From Haloarcula sp. (GTDB lineage Archaea; Halobacteriota; Halobacteria; Halobacteriales; Haloarculaceae): a stretch of DNA of 8,424 bases. Where the stretch lies: positions 1 through 8,424 of the forward strand of contig JAQCNK010000259.1 of NCBI GenBank assembly GCA_028275075.1. The letters run 5' to 3'. Both the position numbers and the translations under genes were made by a program. The notes beneath the pieces were generated by a model, which was not told where the DNA came from, did no database searches, and saw nothing but the letters and a program-made list of their open reading frames with translations. This document shows, one piece after another, positions 1 to 7,756 of the stretch; position 1 is the first letter of the stretch; every line of letters starts with the position of its first letter.

Positions 1-136
1 GGGCATGGTCCCGGCGACGGGTGCGCTTCCCATACAGCCGCCGAATACGCTCGCCAGTCGTGGTGGTACAGGCGACAAGATTGTTTGCACCAATATCCAG
101 AGCGGCCTTCTCGTCGGCCAGGTTTCTCACCTGCGC
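1..136 (-). pseudogene. tnpB remnant (IS200/IS605 family, IS1341 type), internally deleted, runs off left edge
   Basis: Read on the minus strand, 45 codons without a start follow a TAA at 137-139. The peptide contains [11 protein letters not shown], which matches the RuvC-I motif (catalytic Asp) of haloarchaeal TnpB RNA-guided nucleases, and then [16 protein letters not shown], which matches a basic stretch further along the same protein. From memory of the family, about 35 residues normally separate TTTTGE from the RIRRLY segment. Here the two are joined directly and in frame, so this copy has an internal deletion. The N-terminal half is also missing, because a stop and unrelated palindromic sequence lie upstream. 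The C-terminal zinc-finger region, if present, would lie beyond position 1. The fragment is almost certainly non-functional. Family identity is fairly sure; the exact extent of the deletion is not. Confidence 0.75.
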
Positions 137-150
137 TTACGCGATTCACG

Positions 151-215
151 CCCGCCGTGAACAGCGTGGCGTCTGCGACGCCACGGGCAGTCGGCCGCAG
201 GCCGACGACGGCGGG
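151..215 (-). repeat. Nested palindromic element, probably an IS200/IS605-type end or omega-RNA-like scaffold
   Basis: The 8-base arms 151-158 (cccgccgt) and 208-215 (acggcggg) are exact inverted repeats. They enclose two perfect hairpins: a 9-bp stem 165-173/177-185 (cgtggcgtc/gacgccacg) with a 3-base loop, and a 6-bp stem 190-195/201-206 (gtcggc/gccgac) with a 5-base loop. Together they fold as a three-way junction with few unpaired bases. Such structured, non-coding sequence is typical of the ends of IS200/IS605 elements and of the guide-RNA scaffold overlapping tnpB 3' ends. In those elements it normally lies 3' of tnpB, whereas here it lies 5' of the remnant in its reading direction. This suggests rearrangement or two element fragments side by side. 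The pairing is seen directly; the assignment is inference. Confidence 0.55.
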
Positions 216-240
216 ATTCTCTCGCTGTATCAAGACGGGG

Positions 241-296
241 TGGAAAAATCGTTTAGCGTTGGCAGCCACACTGACACGGTCCACCGCGGGCGGTGG
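241..296 (-). terminator. Possible operon terminator: hairpin directly after the stop codon, then a T-run
   Basis: The inverted repeat 281-286/291-296 (ccaccg/cggtgg, 4-base loop) begins at the base next to the TGA of the receiver-kinase gene. About 35 bases further on in the minus direction is TTTTT (244-248), and no coding sequence follows on this strand until the tnpB fragment. Archaeal transcription ends mainly at T-rich tracts, with hairpins optional, so the T-run is the more likely stop signal. The hairpin may instead protect the mRNA 3' end. Supported by position only. Confidence 0.4.
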
Positions 297-1397
297 TCAG
301 ATCCGGTGGAGCGTTACGGTAAAAACGCTCCCATCGAGTTCTGGCTCGCCGAGCCAGGCGGCCCGGTCGTCGATGGTGACCGTCCCGTCGTATATCCCCA
401 CCAGCGTATCGACGAGATAGAGGCCGATACCCGACCCCTGGCTCTCCGCACCCATTTCACCGTGGCTGAATATCTCGGTTTTCAGGCTATCGGAGATTCC
501 CGGCCCGTTGTCGGCAACGTGGACACCGACCGTCTCCGGCCCAACGTCCACGTCGACCGTAATTTGTGGCTCTGCCTTGTCGTTGTGTGTCACCGCATTG
601 TTCAACAGATTACGGAAGACCGAGGCGAGGAGGTCGGTCGCCGACACACGGAGTCCGCTGGGAATATCACCCGTCATAGAGATGGTGGCGGCCTCATGTG
701 CTGACCGTGCCTTTTCGATTTCAGTCTGCAAGACGGTTTCAAGCCCAACGGGGTGGAGTTCAGGCTCTTTATCGCCCTCGAGTATCTCCATGAACTCACC
801 GGCGGTCTCAGCGATGCCGGCGATGTGGTCACTCGCACTCATAATCCGGTCTAAGTGCTCTTTGCCGGCTGGCTTGACGTGTTCACGGAGCGAATTGCTC
901 CAGCCCAAAAGGACTACCAGATCGTTTTGGATGTCGTGTCTGACGATCTGATTGAGCAAGGCGAGTTCCTCGTTACGTCGTTCCAGCACCTGTTGCTGGC
1001 GCTCGCGTTCGACAGCGTACTTCAGCGTCCGCTGGAGAAGCTTTGGTTCGAGATCGTGTTTGGTCAGGAAGTCCTGTGCGCCGCGTTCGACGGCCTCGAC
1101 ACCGACGCTGTCGTCGTCCAGCCCGGTGAGGACGACGACGGGCTCGTCGCCGGCCGCCTCAAGCATCGTTTCGAGCGTCTCGAACCTGCTACTGTCGGGC
1201 AGCCCCAAGTCGAGTAGAATGATGTCGACGGCGTCGTCGCGAGTCTCGACTGCGTCGGCCAGTCGGTCGACGTGTCGGACTGTTGGATCTACTCGTTGTT
1301 CTGACCAGACCTGTTCGTTGAGGTACTCTTCGATGAGCCGCGCATCGCTAGGGTTGTCTTCCACCAGCAGGATGTTGTATTGCTGTGTATCAGTCAT
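297..1397 (-). CDS. Receiver-histidine kinase hybrid without a sensor domain (366 aa)
   Basis: This is a cytoplasmic two-component protein with an N-terminal receiver followed by a kinase core. The receiver (about residues 7-125) has the acidic pair E13/D14, phospho-acceptor D63 in LLDLGLPD, T91 and K113, so it looks competent. A helical linker rich in Arg/Glu/Gln (128-146) leads to an H-box with H154 (IVRHDIQNDL), the divergent HisKA form common in haloarchaea. The ATPase domain (about 215-364) shows the N box NLLNNAVTHND, the G1 box DNGPGIS (D296) and the G2 box GSGIGLYLVD. There is no PAS, GAF or membrane segment, so the input is probably phosphorylation of its own receiver. ATG at 1397 overlaps the TGA of the preceding regulator (ATGACTGA, 1390-1397). 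No Shine-Dalgarno is visible, so coupled translation is likely. Role in a relay with the giant kinase is inferred from the neighbourhood. Confidence 0.92.
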   Translation of the reverse strand: MTDTQQYNILLVEDNPSDARLIEEYLNEQVWSEQRVDPTVRHVDRLADAVETRDDAVDIILLDLGLPDSSRFETLETMLEAAGDEPVVVLTGLDDDSVGVEAVERGAQDFLTKHDLEPKLLQRTLKYAVERERQQQVLERRNEELALLNQIVRHDIQNDLVVLLGWSNSLREHVKPAGKEHLDRIMSASDHIAGIAETAGEFMEILEGDKEPELHPVGLETVLQTEIEKARSAHEAATISMTGDIPSGLRVSATDLLASVFRNLLNNAVTHNDKAEPQITVDVDVGPETVGVHVADNGPGISDSLKTEIFSHGEMGAESQGSGIGLYLVDTLVGIYDGTVTIDDRAAWLGEPELDGSVFTVTLHRI

Positions 1398-1827
1398 GGG
1401 TTGGTGTGGTGATGAAAGCGGGAATCCAGAACCGCGCCGCCGCGGCGATAGCCTGGATGAACTCGTCGGGATCAGTTGGTTTCGTCAGGTACGCGTTTGC
1501 CGATTCTTCGTAGACACGGCGGATATCTTCTGGGTTCTCTGAACTCGAGACGATAACGATTGGCACGGTGTCGTACCGTGGGTCCTCACGTAGGAGCTGA
1601 AGGATTTTGAGGCCTGACTTCCCAGGGATATTCAGATCAAGCAGTACTAGCTTTATCGACTCCGTTGAGATACCCCCGTCACCAGTCAACTGCTCGACGG
1701 CTCGCTGGCCGTTGTTGTAGACGCGGAGTTGGATGTCGCCGGCAACGGTAGCAACCCCTTCCTCGATGAGGTGCACGTCGGCCGGGTTATCCTCGACCGA
1801 GACGACAAGCGGGGTCGACTCACTCAT
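1390..1827 (-). CDS. Rcp1-like single-domain response regulator (145 aa)
   Basis: This is a stand-alone CheY-like receiver with no output domain. Numbered from the ATG at 1827, the acidic pair is E12/D13, the phospho-acceptor is D64 in VLLDLNIPG, the switch residue is S94 in VIVSSSEN, and the conserved lysine is K116 in YLTKPTDPDEF. The C-terminal helix ends in AARFWIPAF, like the aromatic tail of cyanobacterial Rcp1, the partner of phytochrome Cph1. The upstream kinase has a Cph1-like phospho-acceptor motif, so it is the natural phosphodonor (inference). A GTG at 1836 in the same frame would give 148 aa. I prefer ATG 1827 because AGGTGA lies 5 bases upstream. The start overlaps the kinase stop (ATGAGTGA), and its own stop overlaps the next gene. 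With no output domain it probably acts as a phosphorelay intermediate or through protein contacts. Confidence 0.93.
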   Translation of the reverse strand: MSESTPLVVSVEDNPADVHLIEEGVATVAGDIQLRVYNNGQRAVEQLTGDGGISTESIKLVLLDLNIPGKSGLKILQLLREDPRYDTVPIVIVSSSENPEDIRRVYEESANAYLTKPTDPDEFIQAIAAAARFWIPAFITTPTHD

Positions 1828-4800
1828 CGCGCTCACCTGCCACGGGAAGTGTCACGAAGAACGTCGACCCCTCTCCTGGGACAGATTCGACCCGCAACGC
1901 ACCGTCGTGCCGGTCAACGATTTTCCGGCAGATGGAGAGACCGATGCCGGTCCCATCGAACTCCTCACGCGTATGAAGCCGCTGGAACACCTCGAAAATA
2001 TCGTCCAGTTGGCTGGGATCCATCCCGATACCATTGTCGGAAACGGCGTATTCGATAGCCTCCCCGTCGGTCCGGGTGACAGAGATATCTACGTGTGGCT
2101 CGCCCTCACTGTACTTGACAGCGTTCTCGACGAGGTTCTGGAACAGCTGGGTGAGCTGGCTCACATCGCCGGGAATCGGTGCAGGTGACGCAGGGAGGTC
2201 GACGGTCGCACCAGACTCGCTGATTGTCACTTCGAGATTCTGCGTGACCGTCCGGAACACGGCGTCCATATCAGTCGGCTCGAACGCCTGCCCGCGAGTA
2301 TCGACACGCGAGTATTCCAGTAGTGCCTGTATCATCGCCTGCATCCGCTCTGCGCCGTCGACGGCGAAGTCGATAAACTCCACCGCGTCCGCGTCCAGTA
2401 CGTCACGGTTGCGCCGCTCAAGGAGCGTGAGGTAACTCGAAACCGTCCTGAGCGGTTCCTGCAGGTCGTGTGAGGCAGCGTAGGCGAACTGTTCGAGTTC
2501 CTGGTTGGACTGTTCCAGCCGTTCGCGGGTGTCACGCAGTATCTGCTCGCGCTCGGCACGGTCCAGCGCCGTCTCGACTGTCGAAGTGAGGATTTCGAAC
2601 AAGCCCTGGTCGGTCTCAGAGAACGCACGTTGCTGAGTCGATCCACTGATCAGTATCCCGTGTTCACCCAGGGGAGCCATGATTTCCGACCGCATCGGTG
2701 TCTCGTCGCTAAACCGGTTGCTGGCCTCGCGTAAATCAGGGTAGGTAGCGATCTCACCGTCTTGGAACGTCTCCCAGGCGAGCGACTCACCGCCAGCAAA
2801 GGTCGGCTGGTCGCCGACAAGTGCGTCGCCCTCGTCTGTCGCTCCCGCTGGGACGAGTTTCCCTGCCGCGTCGTCGTACCACCAGATGCCCGTCAACGGC
2901 AGGTCAAGCACCCCTTTCGCGCTCTCGACAGCAACTGACGCAACTTCAGACGAATCGGTGGCCGACAGTAACCGCTGTGCGGTCTCGTTGAGTTGCCGGA
3001 GTTTCGTCTCGACGGTATCACTGGCGAGTTCGTAGCGCAGCCACTGGACGAGCAACTCGACAAACGCTCGTTCGCTCTCATCGAACTGTTTGTCGCGGTC
3101 CTTGCGGTCCGCAAAGCAAAGTGTCCCGTATAGGTCGCCGTTGACCACTATCTTCCCGCCGATATAACATCCAAGCTCGAACGTGTCGTAGGCGTCGTCG
3201 TCCAGCCAGTCCGCTTCGGCCGCGTTCTGTATCGCGAGTGGCTCGTCCTGCTGGACAGTGTGGCGACAGTACGCTTTCGACATCGATTCGGCGGCGCCCG
3301 CCTGTAGCTTCGAATGGGACCCCATCGCCTCGACGATATGCTGTGTGCCGTCCTCGATACGGGTCAGGAAGCCGTAGGACAAGCCGAGCCGCTCACAGCC
3401 CAGTTCGAGGATCGAATCCAGTTTCTCCTCGAACTCACGGTCCGTGTCGGACGCGACTTCAGTCACGTTGCGCAGCGACCGCTCGCTCTGTCGGAGTGAC
3501 TGTTCGAGTCGTTTCTGCTCGGTGATATCCGTCGCCACACCGGCGAGTTCGATAACGGCGTCCGTGTCGTCTCTGACCGGGTGGATTTGTGACTGCACCC
3601 ATCGGAGGCCCTGTTGTGGATGGTGTATGCGGTACTCCTGCTCGACCGGCCAGTCCACCAGTCCCGCCTCTTGTGCCCGCTGATCGGCACGCAAACGGGT
3701 CAAATCGTCGGGGTGTATGTGTTCGGTCCACTGTTCGGGGGCCTGGTTTCCGTCCGACGTATCGAGCCCGTATATCTCCGAGGTCGCCGTGTTCATGTAG
3801 TGAGTCGTCTCGTAGTTAGGACTGATGAGAAAGAAGGCGTTGGGCACGGTCTCTGAGAACCGTTCGAACCGCTCTTGGACCGTGCTCAGTCGCTCCTGTT
3901 GTTGCTTCCGCTCGGTAATATCGACCAAGTATCCGAGATAGTGGGTTATCTCCCCGTCTTTGCGGATCACCTTCGTGTTGTCGGCGACCCACTTGACCGT
4001 CCCGTCGGCCGTGACCATCCGGTACGGTTCGTGGCTGAACCGCTCAGTGCCGCTGTCGCTGTTCCTTTCGACCTCAGCGATAACCCGATCCACGTCCTCG
4101 TCGTGTACCAGCGTCTCGTATGGCACCTCGCCGGACTCCAGTTCCGCTGGCGTGTAGCCCAGCGTCTCACTGACGTTCTCGGAAACGTACTCGACGGGCC
4201 AGGAGTCCTCGTTTCGCCACTTGAAGACGACTGCAGGACCCTGTGCGAACATATCCCGTTCGTCCGCAAGCGCTTTCTCGGACGCTTTCTGGTCGCTGAT
4301 ATCGAGGTGTATCCCGACTGCACGGCTCGGATCGCCGTTCTCGTCGCGGTCGACGACTTCGCCCACGTCCCGAACCCACTTCCACGACCCGTCTGCGGTT
4401 TGCATCCGGTGTTCACAGTCGTACAGCTCGGCATCCCCGGTCATGTGTGCCTGCAACGCGTCTTCGACGCGGTCCATATCTGCCGGATGCACCCGGTCTT
4501 CCCATGTTGCAAGCGTTGGTTCGAGTTCCTCGAGTTCTAGACCGAGCATCGTCGCCCACTGCTCGTTGAACGTCACCGCGTCCGTGGTCATGTCCCAGTC
4601 CCAGACGCCGAGATTCGCACCTTCGACAGCGAGGTCGAGTCGCTCCGTGAGGTCGCGAAGGTCCTGCTCACGCTGTTTCCGCTCGGTGATATCCTGAAAG
4701 ATGCCACGGATGCCGACCACAGCACCGTCGTCGAGCTGCGGATCGCCGATGGTTCGCACCCACCGGACATCGCCAGCCGCGGTCACGATGCGCAGTTCGA

Positions 4801-7756
4801 TGTCGTACGGTTCGCCCGTTTCGACCAGCCGCTCGTATGCAGCAGTGATCGTTGGCCTGTCCTCTGGGTGGTAGTAGTCGATACCGTCCTCAATGGTAAC
4901 GTCGGTATCGAGTGGCAGATCGTGGATGCGGTACATTTCATCTGTCCAGCGGATCTCGTCTTGCCGGAGGTCCACTTCCCAACCGCCGACGGATGCGATT
5001 TCCTGGGTCTTCTCGAGGAACTCACGGTTGCGCACCATCTCGTGTTCACGTTCCTTGCGCTCGCTGATGTCACGCGAAAGCGCGATGAAACGGGGTTGTC
5101 CGTGGACGTCGGTCTTCGAGACCCACACTTCCACCGGGTAGATTTCCCCTGTCTGGTGGCGGTGGTTCCCTTCAATTTTCTTCGTGTCACCGATATCCAT
5201 CCCCTGCCACAGCTCTCTGAGTGCTGGCTGGTCGACCCCAACCTCGAACGCAGAGACGTTCATCGACTTGAGTGTTTCTGGGGCGTAGCCGAGCAACTCA
5301 CTCTGAGTCATATTCGCATCGAGTACCGCACCTCGCTCGTCGTGGACGATGATGCCGTCGGGCGACTCGTCGAACAGCGCGCGGAGTCGCGACTGTTGAC
5401 GTTCCAGTTCCTGCTCTCTGGCCTTCTGCTCGGTTATATCCCGTGCCACTACCGCTGCCTGCTGTTCGCCATCGGATCTAAACGGCGAGAATAGATATTC
5501 CATAACATACTCGCCAGTCGACGTTACCAGTGGCAACTCGTACCGCTCGTCGACGTGCTCCCCGTCGAGGGTTCGGGCCATGGCGTCGATGAACGCGCTA
5601 CTGTCATCCCCGTCCCCGGTCAGCGCTTCGATGAGTTCCGCAACGTCCTGCCCGAGGACCGAACTCGGTGTGACATCCGCATACGAGAGTGCTGTCTCGT
5701 TCGCGTACGCGAGCCGACGGTCGCTGTCGACGATAAACGCCATCTCGTTTATGTTCTCGACGAGCGCCTCGTACTGTTCGAGTTCGCTCTGGCGGTCTTT
5801 TCGCTCCGTGATATCACGGTTCGTGCAGATGAGCTTCCCATCGGGGAGCGAAGAGAGCGTTATCTCTTGGCTGACCGGCGTCCCGTCGCGTCGCCGACCG
5901 ATCGTCTCACCACGCCACTGGCCCTGTGCTTCGAGTGTCGGGAACACGTCCGCTTCCAGTCGCCTGATTTCCTCCTCATCGTACAGCCGCCGCCAAGAAC
6001 TTCCGAGGAGTTCGTCGGGATTGTAGTCGAACACCGCCGCGTGAGCCTCGTTCATGTAGATGTACTCGCCGTCAGCATCGAGGATCGAGATCCCGTCCAT
6101 CGCGGCTTCCATCGCGGCCGACTGCACCTCTAACTCTTTTTCTCGCTGTTTCAGTTCCGTTATCTCGGTCGAGACACCCAGTATGGCGTCACCGGAGGAG
6201 TCGACTGGGTCGTACGGAATCTTCTTCGTCGCGAAGATTCGCTCGGTTCCGTCGGCAGTCGTTAGCGGCTCCGCGTCAATCTCTTTTGGTTCGCCGGAGT
6301 CGATGACCGCCCGGTCGTCGGCCCGGAACTGTTCTGCTTCCGCCTCGCTTTCGGCGAAGTCGATGTCTTTGGCCCCCTGGAGTTTATCGACCGTGGTGCC
6401 ATAGGCGTCGGCGACGGCTTCGTTAGCCAGTATGAACGTCCCCGACTCGTCTTTGGCAAACACTAGCTGTGGGAGCAGATCGATTATCTGGCGCAGCCGT
6501 TGCCGTTCCTCCCTGGCCTGCGTGCGGTTTTGCCGCCTGCTTATTTCCTTGCCGGCCCACTGCGCGACAATACGAACGAACGTCTCCTCGCTCTCGGAGA
6601 ACGCATCGGCCCGCCGGTCCGTACTCGCGAAGCCGAGCGTCCCGTACTGCTCGCCGTCAACATAGACAGGGACACCGATATACGCCTCGATGCCGCGCTG
6701 TTCGGCCGCCGGATGGTCGGCCAGGCCCGCCGCGCTCGGATCGGGAAACCCGAACGGTTCCGCGGTGGTGGCGGCCCGTTCACAGAACGTCTCATCCAGC
6801 GGCCGTTGCTCGGTGGCGGTCGATACGTCCTCGGGCACAGCGACGTGGTGGGGAATGTGGGTCTGGTCGACTATTTCGGCAAGCCGCCCCCGCTCGAGTC
6901 CGAGATACTCCGTCGCGAGTTCGAGGACCGCCGTCACCTGCGTATCGAACGGGTCGCTCTCATCGGTCGTGATCTTGTGGAACTGTCTGAGCGTGTGGTT
7001 GCGCCGCTCGATCTCGTCTCCACACTCGATCTGGGTCGTTACATCACGGATAGTCAGACAAAACGCGACCGTCTCGCCCTCCTGTCCTGCAATCTGCGTC
7101 CGCACCGTCTCACCGTCAAACGTCGTCCCGTCGGCCCGCTCGTATTCGACGACGCGGGGATCGCGACGCTGTGGGGCCTGTTCGTTGTGCCGCTCATCGC
7201 CTTGTCGCTCGAGCGCCTCGGTATCGGCGTACAGCAACGCTGTGTGCTCTCCCAGTACGTCCGAAGCGTCGTAGCCGAACAGCCGCTCTGCCGCAGGGTT
7301 GCAATCCGTAATTCGATGGTCTGTATCTGCGATCACAAGCGCATCAGTCGTCTCGTCGAACACGGACTCGAACAGCCGCTGACTGCGCTGGAGGGTCCGC
7401 TCCTGTTCTCGCTGGTCAGTTACCTCGTGGAAACAGACAGTCAGACCGTCCGTGGATGGGTACGCGCGGACGGTAAACCACGCGTCACGCTCGTCGTAAG
7501 CGATGTCGAACCGGCGTGGCTCCTGTGTCTCGACGGCGTCGTGCAACGCATCGGAGGCGGACGAGTCGCGTAGCTCGGGGAACGCATCCCACAGCGACTC
7601 CCCGATGAGCGCCGCCGAGTCGCGGTCGGCGAGTGTCGCCGCCGCCTCGTTGACGTACGTAAGCTCCCAGTCGTCGTCGAGTGCGCAGATGGCTTCGTCG
7701 ACACGACCGAGCACGGTCGTCGGCGTCGTCTCCTGTGTTGTGTTGTCAGTACTCAT
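1820..7756 (-). CDS. Giant soluble multi-PAS/GAF histidine kinase (1978 aa), Cph1-like kinase core
   Basis: A single uninterrupted frame encodes a sensor kinase with no signal peptide or membrane segment. Approximate domains: PAS1 16-117, PAS2 125-243, GAF1 265-408, PAS3 421-540, PAS4 543-657, PAS5 660-780, PAS6 787-905, PAS7 908-1030, PAS8 1034-1160, PAS9 1162-1287, PAS10 1290-1417, GAF2 1437-1578, GAF3 1590-1735, HisKA 1750-1815, HATPase 1860-1972. Most PAS domains end in a DIT-E-K linker, e.g. DITERKQRE at 1022. PAS7-10 show the H-x-E/D-D and R/K-W-V signatures of the PAS_3 group. The phospho-acceptor is H1763 in ASHDLQEPLR, the form seen in Cph1. N1878, G1 DNGIGM (D1907), F box FEVFQRL and G2 GTGIGL are all present, so it should be active. 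Ligands cannot be told from the sequence. ATG 7756 overlaps the preceding stop (ATGA) with no close Shine-Dalgarno. It probably phosphorylates the Rcp1-like regulator downstream. Confidence 0.95.
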   Translation of the reverse strand: MSTDNTTQETTPTTVLGRVDEAICALDDDWELTYVNEAAATLADRDSAALIGESLWDAFPELRDSSASDALHDAVETQEPRRFDIAYDERDAWFTVRAYPSTDGLTVCFHEVTDQREQERTLQRSQRLFESVFDETTDALVIADTDHRITDCNPAAERLFGYDASDVLGEHTALLYADTEALERQGDERHNEQAPQRRDPRVVEYERADGTTFDGETVRTQIAGQEGETVAFCLTIRDVTTQIECGDEIERRNHTLRQFHKITTDESDPFDTQVTAVLELATEYLGLERGRLAEIVDQTHIPHHVAVPEDVSTATEQRPLDETFCERAATTAEPFGFPDPSAAGLADHPAAEQRGIEAYIGVPVYVDGEQYGTLGFASTDRRADAFSESEETFVRIVAQWAGKEISRRQNRTQAREERQRLRQIIDLLPQLVFAKDESGTFILANEAVADAYGTTVDKLQGAKDIDFAESEAEAEQFRADDRAVIDSGEPKEIDAEPLTTADGTERIFATKKIPYDPVDSSGDAILGVSTEITELKQREKELEVQSAAMEAAMDGISILDADGEYIYMNEAHAAVFDYNPDELLGSSWRRLYDEEEIRRLEADVFPTLEAQGQWRGETIGRRRDGTPVSQEITLSSLPDGKLICTNRDITERKDRQSELEQYEALVENINEMAFIVDSDRRLAYANETALSYADVTPSSVLGQDVAELIEALTGDGDDSSAFIDAMARTLDGEHVDERYELPLVTSTGEYVMEYLFSPFRSDGEQQAAVVARDITEQKAREQELERQQSRLRALFDESPDGIIVHDERGAVLDANMTQSELLGYAPETLKSMNVSAFEVGVDQPALRELWQGMDIGDTKKIEGNHRHQTGEIYPVEVWVSKTDVHGQPRFIALSRDISERKEREHEMVRNREFLEKTQEIASVGGWEVDLRQDEIRWTDEMYRIHDLPLDTDVTIEDGIDYYHPEDRPTITAAYERLVETGEPYDIELRIVTAAGDVRWVRTIGDPQLDDGAVVGIRGIFQDITERKQREQDLRDLTERLDLAVEGANLGVWDWDMTTDAVTFNEQWATMLGLELEELEPTLATWEDRVHPADMDRVEDALQAHMTGDAELYDCEHRMQTADGSWKWVRDVGEVVDRDENGDPSRAVGIHLDISDQKASEKALADERDMFAQGPAVVFKWRNEDSWPVEYVSENVSETLGYTPAELESGEVPYETLVHDEDVDRVIAEVERNSDSGTERFSHEPYRMVTADGTVKWVADNTKVIRKDGEITHYLGYLVDITERKQQQERLSTVQERFERFSETVPNAFFLISPNYETTHYMNTATSEIYGLDTSDGNQAPEQWTEHIHPDDLTRLRADQRAQEAGLVDWPVEQEYRIHHPQQGLRWVQSQIHPVRDDTDAVIELAGVATDITEQKRLEQSLRQSERSLRNVTEVASDTDREFEEKLDSILELGCERLGLSYGFLTRIEDGTQHIVEAMGSHSKLQAGAAESMSKAYCRHTVQQDEPLAIQNAAEADWLDDDAYDTFELGCYIGGKIVVNGDLYGTLCFADRKDRDKQFDESERAFVELLVQWLRYELASDTVETKLRQLNETAQRLLSATDSSEVASVAVESAKGVLDLPLTGIWWYDDAAGKLVPAGATDEGDALVGDQPTFAGGESLAWETFQDGEIATYPDLREASNRFSDETPMRSEIMAPLGEHGILISGSTQQRAFSETDQGLFEILTSTVETALDRAEREQILRDTRERLEQSNQELEQFAYAASHDLQEPLRTVSSYLTLLERRNRDVLDADAVEFIDFAVDGAERMQAMIQALLEYSRVDTRGQAFEPTDMDAVFRTVTQNLEVTISESGATVDLPASPAPIPGDVSQLTQLFQNLVENAVKYSEGEPHVDISVTRTDGEAIEYAVSDNGIGMDPSQLDDIFEVFQRLHTREEFDGTGIGLSICRKIVDRHDGALRVESVPGEGSTFFVTLPVAGERDE
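1833..1838 (-). promoter_or_regulatory. Ribosome binding site for the Rcp1-like regulator
   Basis: AGGTGA on the minus strand matches the core complementary to the 3' end of haloarchaeal 16S rRNA and sits 5 bases before ATG 1827. It lies inside the last codons of the giant kinase gene and overlaps the alternative GTG at 1836, which decides the start in favour of the ATG. Confidence 0.6.
3497..6496 (-). repeat. Array of eight tandem PAS modules (residues about 421-1420 of the giant kinase)
   Basis: Eight consecutive PAS modules recur every 116-131 residues (about 350-390 bases), measured between linker motifs starting at residues 531, 648, 773, 896, 1022, 1152, 1279 and 1410. The linker is also recognisable in DNA: on the plus strand, variants of cgctcggtgatatc appear near 3520, 3910, 4685, 5430 and 5805. 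The modules themselves are divergent in sequence, so this is an old duplication series rather than a recent exact repeat. Short shared linker stretches could still allow modules to be gained or lost by recombination. Confidence 0.65.

Noticed and set aside
21..704. 227-codon plus-strand open frame across the left end
   Set aside because: It runs through the tnpB remnant, the palindromic element and the antisense of the receiver-kinase gene, with no domain signature. Probably spurious.
1390..1836. Start of the small regulator at GTG 1836
   Set aside because: The GTG overlaps the Shine-Dalgarno AGGTGA that serves ATG 1827; the ATG start also gives the same 8-base overlap seen at two other junctions.
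3875..4540. 221-codon plus-strand open frame
   Set aside because: Antisense to PAS modules of the giant kinase; several hydrophobic stretches but no coherent domain.
3497..6496. Regularly spaced similar DNA stretches that might suggest a CRISPR array
   Set aside because: The spacing is about 375 bases, the similarity is imperfect, and each copy encodes the conserved linker at the end of a PAS domain.
6500..7573. 357-codon open frame on the plus strand
   Set aside because: It lies fully antisense to the well-supported kinase gene. High-GC codon use with strong third-position bias leaves long open antisense frames; the peptide shows no recognisable domain.
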